Position numbers and translations under genes: made by a program
In this document: piece by piece, positions 7,037 to 14,574 of the stretch
Position numbering within the stretch: position 1 is the stretch's first letter
How the letters are laid out: every line of letters starts with the position of its first letter
The notes under the pieces: model-generated
Seen by the model: only the letters and a program-made list of their open reading frames with translations
Told to the model about the DNA's origin: nothing
The model's database searches: none
Assembly (NCBI GenBank): GCA_913044155.1
Contig: CAJWNF010000003.1
Span: 1 to 14,749, forward strand
Direction: 5' to 3'
Length of the DNA stretch: 14,749 bases
DNA from: an uncultured Gammaproteobacteria bacterium
GTDB lineage: Bacteria; Pseudomonadota; Gammaproteobacteria; PS1; Thioglobaceae

Positions 7037-7932
7037 TGAGCGCCATCCCTTCCATTGCCGATCTGCTAGGCCTTTGTAAACTAAAAGTTGTCTACCTTAT
7101 TTTATTAACGGCGATTGTTGGCATGTTATTGGCTGTGCCATATTTGCCTAGTTTGTCGTTAATCCTTTTTGCCTCTTTAGGCATAGGATTGTCAGCCATG
7201 TCGGCAGCTGTTTTTAATCATATTGTTGATGAAAAAATCGACATTAAAATGGCTAGAACCAATCGCCGTCCCCTGCCTCAAGGCAAGGTAACAAGAACCC
7301 AAGCTTTGGTGTGGGGGTTGTTGTTGGGATTCTTAGGGATAGGCTTTTTGTTGGTTTTTGTCAATCTACTGACAGCGCTGCTGACATTTTTATCGCTTAT
7401 CGGTTACGCTGTTTTTTATACTATGTATTTAAAGCGGGCCACTCCACAGAATATAGTTATAGGTGGTGTTGCTGGTGCTGCCCCGCCTGTGCTTGGTTGG
7501 ACATCGGTTGCTGGGACACAAGGCATCGAATACTCGCTACTATTGTTTTTAATTGTTTTCATTTGGACCCCTCCCCATTTCTGGGCATTGGCGATTCATA
7601 GGCATGAAGAGTATAAAAAAGCAGAAGTTCCGATGTTGCCAGTAACCCATGGGGTTGAGTTTACTAAGATACAGATTTTGTTATACACAGTGCTGCTATT
7701 TGTGGTCACTTTGTTGCCATATTTGACCGGCATGAGCGGCATAATTTATTTAGTCGCAGCGGTAACTTTAGGTTCGGTTTTTTTGGTTTATTCGATTAAG
7801 ATTTGTCTTGAACCGGACAATCCAAAGATTGCCCTTAAAACCTTTTTGTATTCTGTTAACTATCTTATGGTTTTATTCATTTCGTTATTGGTGGACCATT
7901 ATTTGTTAATGCCTTTTGGGATTATTTTTTAG
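7036..7932 (+). CDS. ctaB: protoheme IX farnesyltransferase (heme O synthase)
   Basis: CtaB (also called cyoE or COX10) attaches a farnesyl group to heme B to make heme O, which CtaA then oxidises to heme A. It is an inner-membrane UbiA-family prenyltransferase with about eight to nine hydrophobic segments in 298 residues. The first aspartate-rich motif NHIVDEKIDIKMARTNRRPLP (61-81) carries Asn61, Asp65 and Asp69. YLKRATPQNIVIGGVAGAAPP is the conserved central block, and HRHEEYKKAEVPMLPV forms the second motif. The context of oxidase assembly genes supports ctaB rather than menaquinone or ubiquinone prenyltransferases. The ATG overlaps the preceding stop by 1 nt, suggesting coupling. Confidence 0.96.
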   Translation: MSAIPSIADLLGLCKLKVVYLILLTAIVGMLLAVPYLPSLSLILFASLGIGLSAMSAAVFNHIVDEKIDIKMARTNRRPLPQGKVTRTQALVWGLLLGFLGIGFLLVFVNLLTALLTFLSLIGYAVFYTMYLKRATPQNIVIGGVAGAAPPVLGWTSVAGTQGIEYSLLLFLIVFIWTPPHFWALAIHRHEEYKKAEVPMLPVTHGVEFTKIQILLYTVLLFVVTLLPYLTGMSGIIYLVAAVTLGSVFLVYSIKICLEPDNPKIALKTFLYSVNYLMVLFISLLVDHYLLMPFGIIF

Positions 7933-7934
7933 TC

Positions 7935-8126
7935 ATGAAAGGGGTCTTTGAAGTTTTTAGAGCTGTTGCATCGGCAATGATTGGGGTGGGCAAGAAGAAA
8001 GATCTTGTTAGGGACTTTGAGTCAGCAGAAAAAAATGGACCTTGGGCTTATATCCTTGTTGGCTTGGTGATGACGGCTATTTTTATTGGCTCCATTGTCA
8101 CCATAGTTAAGTTTGTGCTAGCGTAG
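7935..8126 (+). CDS. DUF2970 small membrane protein
   Basis: This is a 63-residue protein with a single C-terminal membrane span (about 39-61) after an amphipathic, lysine-rich N-terminal part. The segment AMIGVGKKKDLVRDFE then PWAYILVGLV matches the DUF2970 pattern (a GVGK-type block followed by the span). The family is associated with cytochrome oxidase gene clusters in beta- and gammaproteobacteria, where it is often placed near ctaG or coxC. Its function is not established; a part in oxidase assembly or stability is inference from context. It starts 2 nt after the ctaB stop. No terminator is visible in the 81-bp convergent gap that follows. Confidence 0.82.
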   Translation: MKGVFEVFRAVASAMIGVGKKKDLVRDFESAEKNGPWAYILVGLVMTAIFIGSIVTIVKFVLA

Positions 8127-8207
8127 GATTGCAGTCTTTCAGGACCTACGAATAACTACCGATTTAATATAAAGATAGTTAACCTAGCCTTCTCTTTTTA
8201 AGAAAGC

Positions 8208-8921
8208 CTATAGCGCATCTATTATTTTATCTAGCGCCTCCGCCATAGCTTTTGGCTCGTGTGGACTGGTTAGTATTGCTGTTAGTTTCAAGTCCGGGCT
8301 TAATAACAAGAAGCTCGTCGTATGGTCGATATTGTATTGTTCGCTGGACATCGATTTCATCTCGGCATTTGAACCCTTGTCATGGCTATCATGCGAGTCT
8401 GTAGAGTGCTCGCTATGATCTTGCTGGACGTCCTGCTGAGTTTCTACCACCTGATGATATACGCCTAAAACTCTAGTTATAGATGCCAGTTTATCTTCAT
8501 GTGTAGTTAGGCCTATAAAAGATTTATCAAAAGTCTGGGCATAAGAATCGAGTTTGCCTATGTCACGCTTCGGGTCAACAGAGATAAAGACCACCTGAAG
8601 ATCGTCTTTATTTTTCATTGCTTTATAGCTTTGGCTTATTTTGGCCAGATCCACAGGACAAACATCTGGACATGAAGTGAAGCCAAAATAAAGCAGCCCC
8701 CATTTCCCGTTGAGAGGCCCAGACAAGTAAACCTCTTTTGATTGATCATTAATAAATTCTAAACTCTCAGAAATAGATTTCGCCTCGGGGTAAAGGGAGG
8801 CGGCTGGAGCGACAGATTCTTTTAGCTTGTCAATGTTTGGACTGCCTCCAAAATACCAATAACCTAAAACGATTACTACAACCACAAAAACCAATGAAAA
8901 GAGTTGCGAGGTTTTATTCAT
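8208..8921 (-). CDS. SCO1/SenC family copper chaperone with a His-rich insert
   Basis: This is a membrane-anchored periplasmic copper-binding thioredoxin-fold protein that helps build the CuA centre of oxidase subunit II. The N-terminal span covers about 7-24. The copper ligands are intact: Cys84 and Cys88 in CPDVC and His200 in the DHTTSF block. The family blocks VFISVDPKRD (111-120) and LLLSPDLKL (205-213) are also present. Between GVYHQVVE and YNIDH lies an insert of about 35 residues (161-195) rich in His, Asp, Ser and Gln, with His169, His172, His177 and His180 and two methionines; most Sco proteins have only a short turn here. It lies 45 nt after ctaA on the same strand and may have its own promoter. 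Confidence 0.95.
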   Translation of the reverse strand: MNKTSQLFSLVFVVVVIVLGYWYFGGSPNIDKLKESVAPAASLYPEAKSISESLEFINDQSKEVYLSGPLNGKWGLLYFGFTSCPDVCPVDLAKISQSYKAMKNKDDLQVVFISVDPKRDIGKLDSYAQTFDKSFIGLTTHEDKLASITRVLGVYHQVVETQQDVQQDHSEHSTDSHDSHDKGSNAEMKSMSSEQYNIDHTTSFLLLSPDLKLTAILTSPHEPKAMAEALDKIIDAL

Positions 8922-8951
8922 TTCGATCTTAAAGAGTCTAAAAAAGCAAAC

Positions 8952-8957
8952 ATTATA
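8952..8957 (-). promoter_or_regulatory. possible -10 box for sco
   Basis: On the minus strand a perfect TATAAT (8957 to 8952) lies in the short ctaA-sco gap, about 30 nt before the sco ATG. The matching -35 position reads ATAAAA, which is weak, so a secondary promoter for sco is only possible. Read-through from ctaA is just as likely. Confidence 0.3.
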
Positions 8958-8966
8958 CTTTTAATT

Positions 8967-9926
8967 TTATTGGTTTTTATATACTTTGTGTGCCAGCCCA
9001 AGCAGGCTTAGTAGCAACCCAAGCGCGACTGCGTTATGAAGAACGGCGACTAGCATCGGGAGAGAAAAAACCACATTTAAAATACCCAATATAACCTGCG
9101 TAGTTAGAGCTAGAATTACTAACACTAAATTTCCCTTTAGAGCTGGGTAGTCTTTAAAGCAAAATATTAATAATACCGAAGCAAAAGTAACTATAAGGGC
9201 TCCGAGCCTATGAAGCATCTGAATAGCGCTCCTTGTATGATGCTCGAGAACCCCAAATTCATAATCCACACCGAGCGGCCCCCAAAAAAAGACTTTTTCA
9301 AAGCTCATATTGTCAGGCCACCACTCGCCTAAACAGGTAGGGAAATATTCGCCGCAGGAAAGTGCGGCGTAGTTAGAACTAGTCCATCCTCCTAAGAAGA
9401 TCTGGACAAGCAAAAGAATAATGGTTAGAAGTAATACTGCTTTATGTCGTTTCAAAATATGCTGGTTAAATTTTTTACGAAGTTCTTGATTTTGTAAAAG
9501 CCAAAAAAGAAGAGCTGTCGTAGCAAACCCTCCCATCAGATGCATCGAAACAATGCCGGGATGGACAAGCTGGGTTACCGTCCACATTCCCAGCGCCCCC
9601 TGAAATAAAACAAGTAAAACCAGAGCAGCCGGCAGCGCCAATGATTGAGGTCTTGGGGTTTTTCGAAAGGCGGCAAAAAAGAACAGCGCTACAATAAAAA
9701 GACCAAGCGAAGAGGCGGCATATCTATGAATCATTTCTTTCCATGCCTTCGCATGTTCGAGGGGTCTTTCGTACTCGCTTGATGCAACATCGGGGACCAA
9801 TAATTCGCCATAACAACCTGGCCAGTCTGGACATCCCAGCCCAGCATCACCGAGACGGGTATATGCACCGAGCACAACAACAACAACCGCCAATAAAAGT
9901 GCAACATTGAGAGTCTTTATGTACAT
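8967..9926 (-). CDS. ctaA: heme A synthase (COX15/CtaA)
   Basis: CtaA oxidises the C8 methyl of heme O to a formyl group to give heme A, working in the inner membrane after CtaB. The 319-residue protein has about eight hydrophobic segments in two similar halves. Heme-binding histidine candidates are His67 in EMIHR, His129 in VSMHLMGG, His239 in MLHR and His297 in LHNAVA. Each half has an extracytoplasmic cysteine pair: Cys32/Cys38 in CPDWPGC and Cys191/Cys198 in CGEYFPTC. The double pair is the arrangement seen in B. subtilis-like and some proteobacterial CtaA. The ATG at 9924-9926 is followed directly by the first span; no clear Shine-Dalgarno is seen. It is divergent from coxB and likely co-transcribed with sco. 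Confidence 0.95.
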   Translation of the reverse strand: MYIKTLNVALLLAVVVVVLGAYTRLGDAGLGCPDWPGCYGELLVPDVASSEYERPLEHAKAWKEMIHRYAASSLGLFIVALFFFAAFRKTPRPQSLALPAALVLLVLFQGALGMWTVTQLVHPGIVSMHLMGGFATTALLFWLLQNQELRKKFNQHILKRHKAVLLLTIILLLVQIFLGGWTSSNYAALSCGEYFPTCLGEWWPDNMSFEKVFFWGPLGVDYEFGVLEHHTRSAIQMLHRLGALIVTFASVLLIFCFKDYPALKGNLVLVILALTTQVILGILNVVFSLPMLVAVLHNAVALGLLLSLLGLAHKVYKNQ

Positions 9927-9979
9927 ATATTAGATAACCCTAGAAAATTTATTGAATATTTTATACAAATAGCGGCATC

Positions 9980-10008
9980 ATTATCTAAGCTCTGCCAAAA
10001 AGCGTCAA
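9980..10008 (-). promoter_or_regulatory. sigma70-type promoter for ctaA-sco
   Basis: On the minus strand TTGACG (10008 to 10003) and GATAAT (9985 to 9980) are separated by exactly 17 bp. Initiation would fall near 9973 and give a leader of about 47 nt. This is the best promoter match facing ctaA. Confidence 0.6.
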
Positions 10009-10057
10009 GCTCAATAAAATAACGCCGTGAAAAAAATCTATTGAATTAAGTGAATTT

Positions 10058-10088
10058 TTTACAACAATGAACAAACCTAAATTATAAT
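10058..10088 (+). promoter_or_regulatory. distal candidate promoter of the cox operon
   Basis: TTTACA (10058-10063) and a perfect TATAAT (10083-10088) are 19 bp apart, slightly long. Transcription from here would start near 10095 and leave an untranslated leader of about 180 nt before coxB. Confidence 0.4.
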
Positions 10089-10110
10089 AGCCCTATTTAT
10101 AGTAGGTGTA

Positions 10111-10140
10111 ATGTTGTTTGCTAGTTACGACGTTTCATAG
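10111..10140 (+). CDS. possible nine-codon leader ORF upstream of coxB
   Basis: An ATG at 10111 opens nine codons (MLFASYDVS) and ends at a TAG at 10138-10140. A weak AGGTG sits just upstream at 10104-10108. It would be the first ORF on an mRNA made from the distal promoter. No regulatory codon run, such as repeated Cys or His, is visible. This may be chance. Confidence 0.15.
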   Translation: MLFASYDVS

Positions 10141-10199
10141 CTTATCGCAAAATAGAAAGAAAAATTCACCTGAGATTGAGAAAAAATCTGAATTATTGC

Positions 10200-10228
10200 T
10201 TGGTAAAAAAACAATAAACAGGTATCAT
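10200..10228 (+). promoter_or_regulatory. proximal candidate promoter of the cox operon
   Basis: TTGGTA (10200-10205) and TATCAT (10223-10228) are exactly 17 bp apart. Transcription would start near 10235, about 39 nt before the coxB ATG, and the mRNA would include the GGAGGA ribosome-binding site at 10265-10270. Confidence 0.45.
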
Positions 10229-10273
10229 ACAACACACTTTTTTTATTCAAATAATGGCATTTTTGGAGGACCT

Positions 10274-11374
10274 ATGAGAAAGTTATTGTCGTTAATGGGC
10301 ATATCAACTGCGTTAATGAGCTCAAAATCTGCGCTTGCAGAATATGGACTAAACATGACGCAAGGCGTTACATCCACCAGCCAAGACATTTATGACTTGC
10401 ATATGTTGATTTTTTGGGTGTGCGTTGTGATTGGTGTTGTCGTGTTTGGGGCGATATTTTATTCAATCATTTCATTCAGAAAATCACAGGGCGCAAAGGC
10501 AGTGCATTTTCATGAAAGCACTACGATTGAGCTCATTTGGACAGGCATTCCAATTTTAATATTGATAGCAATGGCAATTCCCGCCTCTAAAGTTCTAATT
10601 GATATCGAGACACTTGACAAGGCCGACATGACAGTGAAGATTACTGGCCACCAATGGAAGTGGCAATATGAATATCCCGAGCAAGGCATTGGCTATATCT
10701 CTAACCTCGCACAGACATCAAAAGACGCTATAAACTCCGACAAAAAGCCAGAAAATTACCTGCTAGAGGTTGACAATCCTTTGGTTCTTCCGGTTGATAC
10801 CAAAATTCGTTTTCTGATTACCTCTAGTGATGTTATTCATAACTGGTGGGTTCCAGAGTTAGCTGTCAAACAGGATGCAAACCCTGGTTTTATAAACGAC
10901 TCATGGACCGAGATTGCTAAAGAGGGCACCTATCGCGGACAATGCGCTGAGTTGTGCGGCAAGGATCACGGCTTTATGCCAATTGTGGTTGAAGCGGTTT
11001 CAAAAGATGCATTTGCTTCCTGGGTTGCTAGTCAGAAGGCTGAGGAAGAAGCTGCCACTGCTAGTGCAACAAAAACCTGGAGTGAAGAGGAATTGATGTC
11101 GAGCGGTGAAAACATTTATAATGCCAACTGTTCAGGCTGCCACCAGAAGGACGGCTCTGGTATACCTGGCGTCTTTCCTGCAATGAGCGGCTCAGACATT
11201 GCCAATGGTCCAGCTGCTGACCATCTCGATATTGTTATCAATGGCAAGGGCGGCATGCCAGCATTTAAGATGCTGGGTGATTCCGACCTCGCCTCAGTTA
11301 TTACATACGAAAGAAGAGCCTTTGGCAATAATGGTTCAGTTGTTCAACCATCAGATGTTACATCTGCACGTTAA
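10274..11374 (+). CDS. coxB: cytochrome c oxidase subunit II with fused cytochrome c domain
   Basis: This subunit receives electrons and passes them through CuA to subunit I. The 366-residue precursor has a signal peptide (residues 1-22, cut near ALA), two membrane spans (about 44-66 and 88-106), the HQWKWQYEYP aromatic block (126-135), and the CuA domain. All CuA ligands are present: His189, Cys224, Glu226, Cys228, His232 and Met235. A Glu/Ala-rich linker (about 255-272) leads to a C-terminal cytochrome c domain with Cys286, Cys289 and His290, and a likely axial Met328 in GGMPAF. The fused heme makes it a caa3-like subunit II. The ATG at 10274 is chosen because GGAGGA lies just upstream and a signal peptide follows. 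It heads the operon, 14 nt before coxA. Confidence 0.96.
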   Translation: MRKLLSLMGISTALMSSKSALAEYGLNMTQGVTSTSQDIYDLHMLIFWVCVVIGVVVFGAIFYSIISFRKSQGAKAVHFHESTTIELIWTGIPILILIAMAIPASKVLIDIETLDKADMTVKITGHQWKWQYEYPEQGIGYISNLAQTSKDAINSDKKPENYLLEVDNPLVLPVDTKIRFLITSSDVIHNWWVPELAVKQDANPGFINDSWTEIAKEGTYRGQCAELCGKDHGFMPIVVEAVSKDAFASWVASQKAEEEAATASATKTWSEEELMSSGENIYNANCSGCHQKDGSGIPGVFPAMSGSDIANGPAADHLDIVINGKGGMPAFKMLGDSDLASVITYERRAFGNNGSVVQPSDVTSAR

Positions 11375-11388
11375 TTTAAGGAGAAAGC

Positions 11389-12990
11389 ATGAATAATACT
11401 GCAGCACACGACGATCATCACGGACCTGAAAAAGGACTGTTAAGATGGATTAAAACAACCAACCACAAAGATATTGGAACTCTCTACTTGTGGTTCGCTT
11501 TCGCGATGCTAATAGTTGGAGGGGCTCTTGCAATGGGCATCCGTGCCGAACTATTACACCCTGGACTTCAGCTTATGGATCCACATTTCTTTAACCAGCT
11601 TACAACTATGCACGGTTTAATCATGGTTTTTGGAGCCATTATGCCGGCTATGGTCGGACTTGGTAATTGGTTAATTCCGATGATGGTGGGTGCGCCAGAT
11701 ATGGCGCTACCACGACTGAACAACTGGAGTTTCTGGATTTTGCCTTTTGCTGCCTTGATCCTGGTAAGCACCTTTTTTATGGAAGGCGGTGCGCCGGCTT
11801 TTGGATGGACATTTTATGCCCCACTCTCAACAGCGTTCGCTCCAGACTCAACTGACTTCTTTATATTTGCAGTCCACCTATTAGGTTTTTCTTCAATTAT
11901 GGGCGCGATCAATATTATCGCCACTGTTCTAAATATGCGTGCTCCAGAAATGAGGCTAATGGACATGCCATTGTTCGTATGGACTTGGCTCATAACTTCA
12001 TTCTTGCTCATTGGTGCGATGCCAGTATTGGCTGGCGTTGTAACTATGATGCTAACCGATCGTAATTTTGGTACCGCATTTTTTGACGCGACTGGTGGCG
12101 GTGATCCGGTAATGTTCCAGCACATTTTCTGGTTCTTTGGCCATCCTGAGGTTTATATTATGATACTGCCGGCGTTCGGAATTATTTCTCATATCCTTCC
12201 TACGTTTGCACGCAAACCACTATTTGGTTATTCGTCGATGGTATACGCCACAGCCTCGATCGCCTTCTTGTCATATATCGTTTGGGCGCACCACATGTTC
12301 TTGACCGGGATGCCTGTCGCTGGTGAGCTCTACTTTATGTACGCGACGATGTTGATTGCGGTTCCAACAGGGGTGAAGGTCTTTAACTGGGTCGCTACCA
12401 TGTGGAAAGGCTCGTTGACTTTTGAGGCGCCAATGTTATGGGCGCTGTCTTTTGTTTTCTTGTTTACAATAGGTGGATTTTCAGGACTAATGCTTGGTAT
12501 AGCGCCTGCAGACATTCAGTACCATGACACATATTTTGTGGTTGCGCACTTTCATTATGTTCTTGTAACGGGATCCTTGTGGGCAATCATTGCGGCTACC
12601 TTGTACTGGCTGCCAAAATGGGTAGGCAAAATGTACAATGAAAAATTAGCTAAGATTCATTTTTGGTGGGCAATGATTTCTGTCAACGTATTATTCTTCC
12701 CACAACACTTCTTGGGTCTTGCAGGGATGCCACGCCGTATTCCTGACTACTCATTACAGTTTGCTGACTTTAACTGGATTTCATCGATCGGCGCATTTGC
12801 GTTTGGACTGTCGTTTATATTGTTTATCTATATAGTTGTTGATTGTATTCGTAATGGTGAGCCGACTAACGAACGCCCATGGTATAGCGCTAAAGGTCTT
12901 GAGTGGACGCTTTCTTCACCAGCAGCATACCACAGTTTTAATACGCCACCAAGCCGTGCCCAGATACTTGAAGAGTCTCAGCACAGTTAA
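11389..12990 (+). CDS. coxA: cytochrome c oxidase subunit I (aa3 type, heme-copper oxidase A family)
   Basis: This is the catalytic, proton-pumping subunit that reduces oxygen to water. The 533 residues form about 12 membrane spans. Heme a ligands are His75 and His389, and the heme a3 ligand is His387 in VVAHFHY. CuB ligands are His252, His301 and His302, and Tyr256 in GHPEVY is the residue cross-linked to His252 in the family. Glu254 in the same motif, together with Asn93 and Asp104 in the NWLIP...GAPD block, marks the D channel; Lys330 in PTGVKVFNW marks the K channel. The enzyme is therefore a complete A1-type oxidase. A GGAG ribosome-binding site precedes the ATG. Its TAA overlaps by one base the ATG of a tiny membrane ORF. 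Confidence 0.98.
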   Translation: MNNTAAHDDHHGPEKGLLRWIKTTNHKDIGTLYLWFAFAMLIVGGALAMGIRAELLHPGLQLMDPHFFNQLTTMHGLIMVFGAIMPAMVGLGNWLIPMMVGAPDMALPRLNNWSFWILPFAALILVSTFFMEGGAPAFGWTFYAPLSTAFAPDSTDFFIFAVHLLGFSSIMGAINIIATVLNMRAPEMRLMDMPLFVWTWLITSFLLIGAMPVLAGVVTMMLTDRNFGTAFFDATGGGDPVMFQHIFWFFGHPEVYIMILPAFGIISHILPTFARKPLFGYSSMVYATASIAFLSYIVWAHHMFLTGMPVAGELYFMYATMLIAVPTGVKVFNWVATMWKGSLTFEAPMLWALSFVFLFTIGGFSGLMLGIAPADIQYHDTYFVVAHFHYVLVTGSLWAIIAATLYWLPKWVGKMYNEKLAKIHFWWAMISVNVLFFPQHFLGLAGMPRRIPDYSLQFADFNWISSIGAFAFGLSFILFIYIVVDCIRNGEPTNERPWYSAKGLEWTLSSPAAYHSFNTPPSRAQILEESQHS

Positions 12991-13088
12991 TGGCTAATAA
13001 TAAAAATAACGGCGCCGTCCTGACAGCATTGTTGGTAGGCGCAATTGCGATAGGAGTATATGTAGCGACCATTATGCTTAATGGTTGA
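12990..13088 (+). CDS. 32-residue single-span membrane ORF between coxA and ctaG
   Basis: The ATG overlaps the last base of the coxA stop (TAATG) and the TGA overlaps or abuts the ctaG start, so this ORF exactly fills what would otherwise be a gap. It encodes 32 residues: a polar start (MANNKNNG), one hydrophobic span at about 9-29 (VLTALLVGAIAIGVYVA and onward), and a short tail ending in Asn-Gly. Burkholderiales and related cox operons carry a small single-span 'cytochrome oxidase small assembly protein' in this same slot, as I recall. Homology cannot be claimed from so short a sequence. The overlapping junctions on both sides support real translation by coupling. Function is unknown; a role in oxidase assembly or as an accessory subunit is inference. 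Confidence 0.65.
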   Translation: MANNKNNGAVLTALLVGAIAIGVYVATIMLNG

Positions 13089-13611
13089 TATGGAAAGAAA
13101 AAAAATAACAAAAGGGTTTTGGATTAAACTCGTTTCAGTGCCCATTTTGATGTTCTTTTTTGCTTATGCGATGGTACCTATTTATGACGTTTTTTGTGAG
13201 ATAACTGGGTTTAACGGAACAACAGGCAGGATTGAAAAAGAGCAACTATATGAATTTAACGAAGAGCGAATAGTTGAGGTAAGTTTTTTTGCATCAACTA
13301 TGCCAGGTTTTCCGGTCCAGTTTGGGCCAAAAGTTAAATCTATGGAGGTGGTGCCCGGCAAGTTTTATACAACAAGCTATATTGCCAAAAACACCACAGA
13401 CCAAATAGTAGTTGGTCAGGCTATACCAAGCGTCGCACCTACAGATGCAGCGCTTTATTTTAAAAAATTGGAATGCTTTTGTTTTAATAGGCAGGAGTTC
13501 AAACCAAATGAAGAGCTTGAGATGACTCTTCGATTTGTGATTGATCCTGAAATGGATGAAGACATTAGGGATGTTAGTTTGTCTTATAATTTTTTCAAAT
13601 TAGATAGTTAA
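13081..13611 (+). CDS. ctaG: cytochrome c oxidase assembly protein CtaG (Cox11), copper delivery to CuB
   Basis: Cox11 is an inner-membrane-anchored copper chaperone with a periplasmic beta domain that loads CuB into subunit I. The protein has an N-terminal span (about 13-34) followed by YDVFCEITGFNGTTGR (35-50) with Cys39. The copper motif ECFCFNRQ has Cys132 and Cys134. The MPGFPVQFGP and KNTTDQIVVGQAIPSVAP blocks are also typical. The 176 residues match the family. Two start codons are possible, ATG 13081 (used here) and ATG 13090; neither has a Shine-Dalgarno, and both sit at the stop of the tiny upstream ORF, so coupling is likely. The choice changes only three residues. Confidence 0.95.
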   Translation: MVDMERKKITKGFWIKLVSVPILMFFFAYAMVPIYDVFCEITGFNGTTGRIEKEQLYEFNEERIVEVSFFASTMPGFPVQFGPKVKSMEVVPGKFYTTSYIAKNTTDQIVVGQAIPSVAPTDAALYFKKLECFCFNRQEFKPNEELEMTLRFVIDPEMDEDIRDVSLSYNFFKLDS

Positions 13612-13625
13612 AGAGAGGAAAAGAA

Positions 13626-14504
13626 ATGAGCAATCAAGATTATTATGTACCTCATGGCACTTACTGGCCAATTATTGGTTCGATAGGAATCAGTACGCTT
13701 TTTGTGGGCTTTGCAAACCTAATGCACGATGTTAGTTGGGGTGGTCCTGTGATGGGACTGGGGGGAACAATCGTTATCTTTATGTTGTTTGGTTGGTTCG
13801 GCACAGTGGTCAAAGAAAGTGTCGGCGGTATCTACAACAAACAGGTTGACAGGTCTTTCCGTTGGGGAATGAGCTGGTTTATTTTTTCTGAGGTGATGTT
13901 CTTCGCCGCCTTCTTTGGGGCCCTTTTCTATGCTAGAGTAATTAGCGTTCCATGGCTAGGAGGCGCAGGCAATAACCTATTTACGCCAGAGCTTTGGGAA
14001 GGTTTTAAAGCCACCTGGCCTTTAATTAGTACGCCTGGCGCTATTGGTCAAAACGGCACTGAGTTTTCTGTAGGCTTTGAGTTGGTTGATGCCTGGGGAT
14101 TGCCGGCACTTAACACAGCCCTACTTCTCTCCTCTGGAGTTACGATTACCTATGCGCATCACGCATTAAGAAACGGCCATCGCAACGCTTTAATTGCTTG
14201 GATGGTTGCAACAATCGCCCTGGGTGTTTTGTTTTTAGGATTCCAGATTACGGAGTATGGACACGCTTACCATGAAGGCTTAAAGCTTACCTCTGGTATT
14301 TATGGCTCAACCTTTTATTTGTTGACTGGCTTTCATGGTTTTCACGTAACGGTTGGAGCAATCATGTTGACGGTTATTTTGTATCGTATTCAAAAAGGCC
14401 ACTTCAGTTCTGAGAATCACTTTGCATTTGAAGGGGTTGCTTGGTACTGGCACTTTGTTGACGTAGTATGGTTAGGGCTATTTATTTTTGTTTACTGGAT
14501 ATAA
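13626..14504 (+). CDS. coxC: cytochrome c oxidase subunit III
   Basis: Subunit III is a membrane subunit that stabilises the catalytic core and supports proton uptake. It contacts subunit I and has no metal centre. The protein has 292 residues with seven predicted spans. Characteristic blocks are YYVPHGTYWPIIGSIG at the N-terminus, RWGMSWFIFSEVMFF (79-93) with conserved Glu89, TYAHHALRNGHR in the middle, FQITEYGHAYHEG and the C-terminal GVAWYWHFVDVVWLGLFIFVYWI. The ATG is preceded by AGAGGA with good spacing. It lies 14 nt after ctaG and is the last gene before a strong terminator. Confidence 0.97.
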   Translation: MSNQDYYVPHGTYWPIIGSIGISTLFVGFANLMHDVSWGGPVMGLGGTIVIFMLFGWFGTVVKESVGGIYNKQVDRSFRWGMSWFIFSEVMFFAAFFGALFYARVISVPWLGGAGNNLFTPELWEGFKATWPLISTPGAIGQNGTEFSVGFELVDAWGLPALNTALLLSSGVTITYAHHALRNGHRNALIAWMVATIALGVLFLGFQITEYGHAYHEGLKLTSGIYGSTFYLLTGFHGFHVTVGAIMLTVILYRIQKGHFSSENHFAFEGVAWYWHFVDVVWLGLFIFVYWI

Positions 14505-14528
14505 TGATTATTAAGCGGTTTAAAAAAA

Positions 14529-14554
14529 GACCCCTTGGATGGGGTCTTTTTTTT
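14529..14554 (+). terminator. rho-independent terminator after coxC
   Basis: GACCCC (14529-14534), the loop TTGGAT (14535-14540), and GGGGTC (14541-14546) form a perfect six-pair stem followed by eight T residues (14547-14554). Seven A residues precede the stem and can pair with the T tract, so it could also work on the opposite strand. It begins about 25 nt after the coxC stop. Confidence 0.92.
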
Positions 14555-14574
14555 GCAACTGAACAGAGAGAATT

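Larger units (their letters stand above)
9927..10273. other. AT-rich divergent regulatory region between ctaA and coxB
   Basis: This 347-bp stretch holds no long gene. It contains one good promoter facing ctaA, two candidate promoters facing coxB, a possible nine-codon leader ORF at 10111-10140, and the coxB ribosome-binding site. The frame of coxB stays open back to a TTG at 10118, but those 52 extra residues are polar, low in complexity and precede an obvious signal peptide, so I treat them as untranslated leader. Confidence 0.7.

Noticed and set aside
8127..8207. Possible bidirectional terminator between the convergent DUF2970 and sco genes
   Set aside because: The AGCCTTCT and AGAAAGCCT segments look alike but are not complementary; only a five-pair stem with a long loop can be drawn.
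10118..10273. N-terminal extension of coxB from a TTG
   Set aside because: The 52 added residues are polar and precede a clear signal peptide with a good ribosome-binding site at the ATG 10274; a buried signal peptide would be implausible.
11814..12125. 103-aa open frame on the minus strand
   Set aside because: It is antisense to the middle of coxA, whose catalytic motifs are intact; no independent support.
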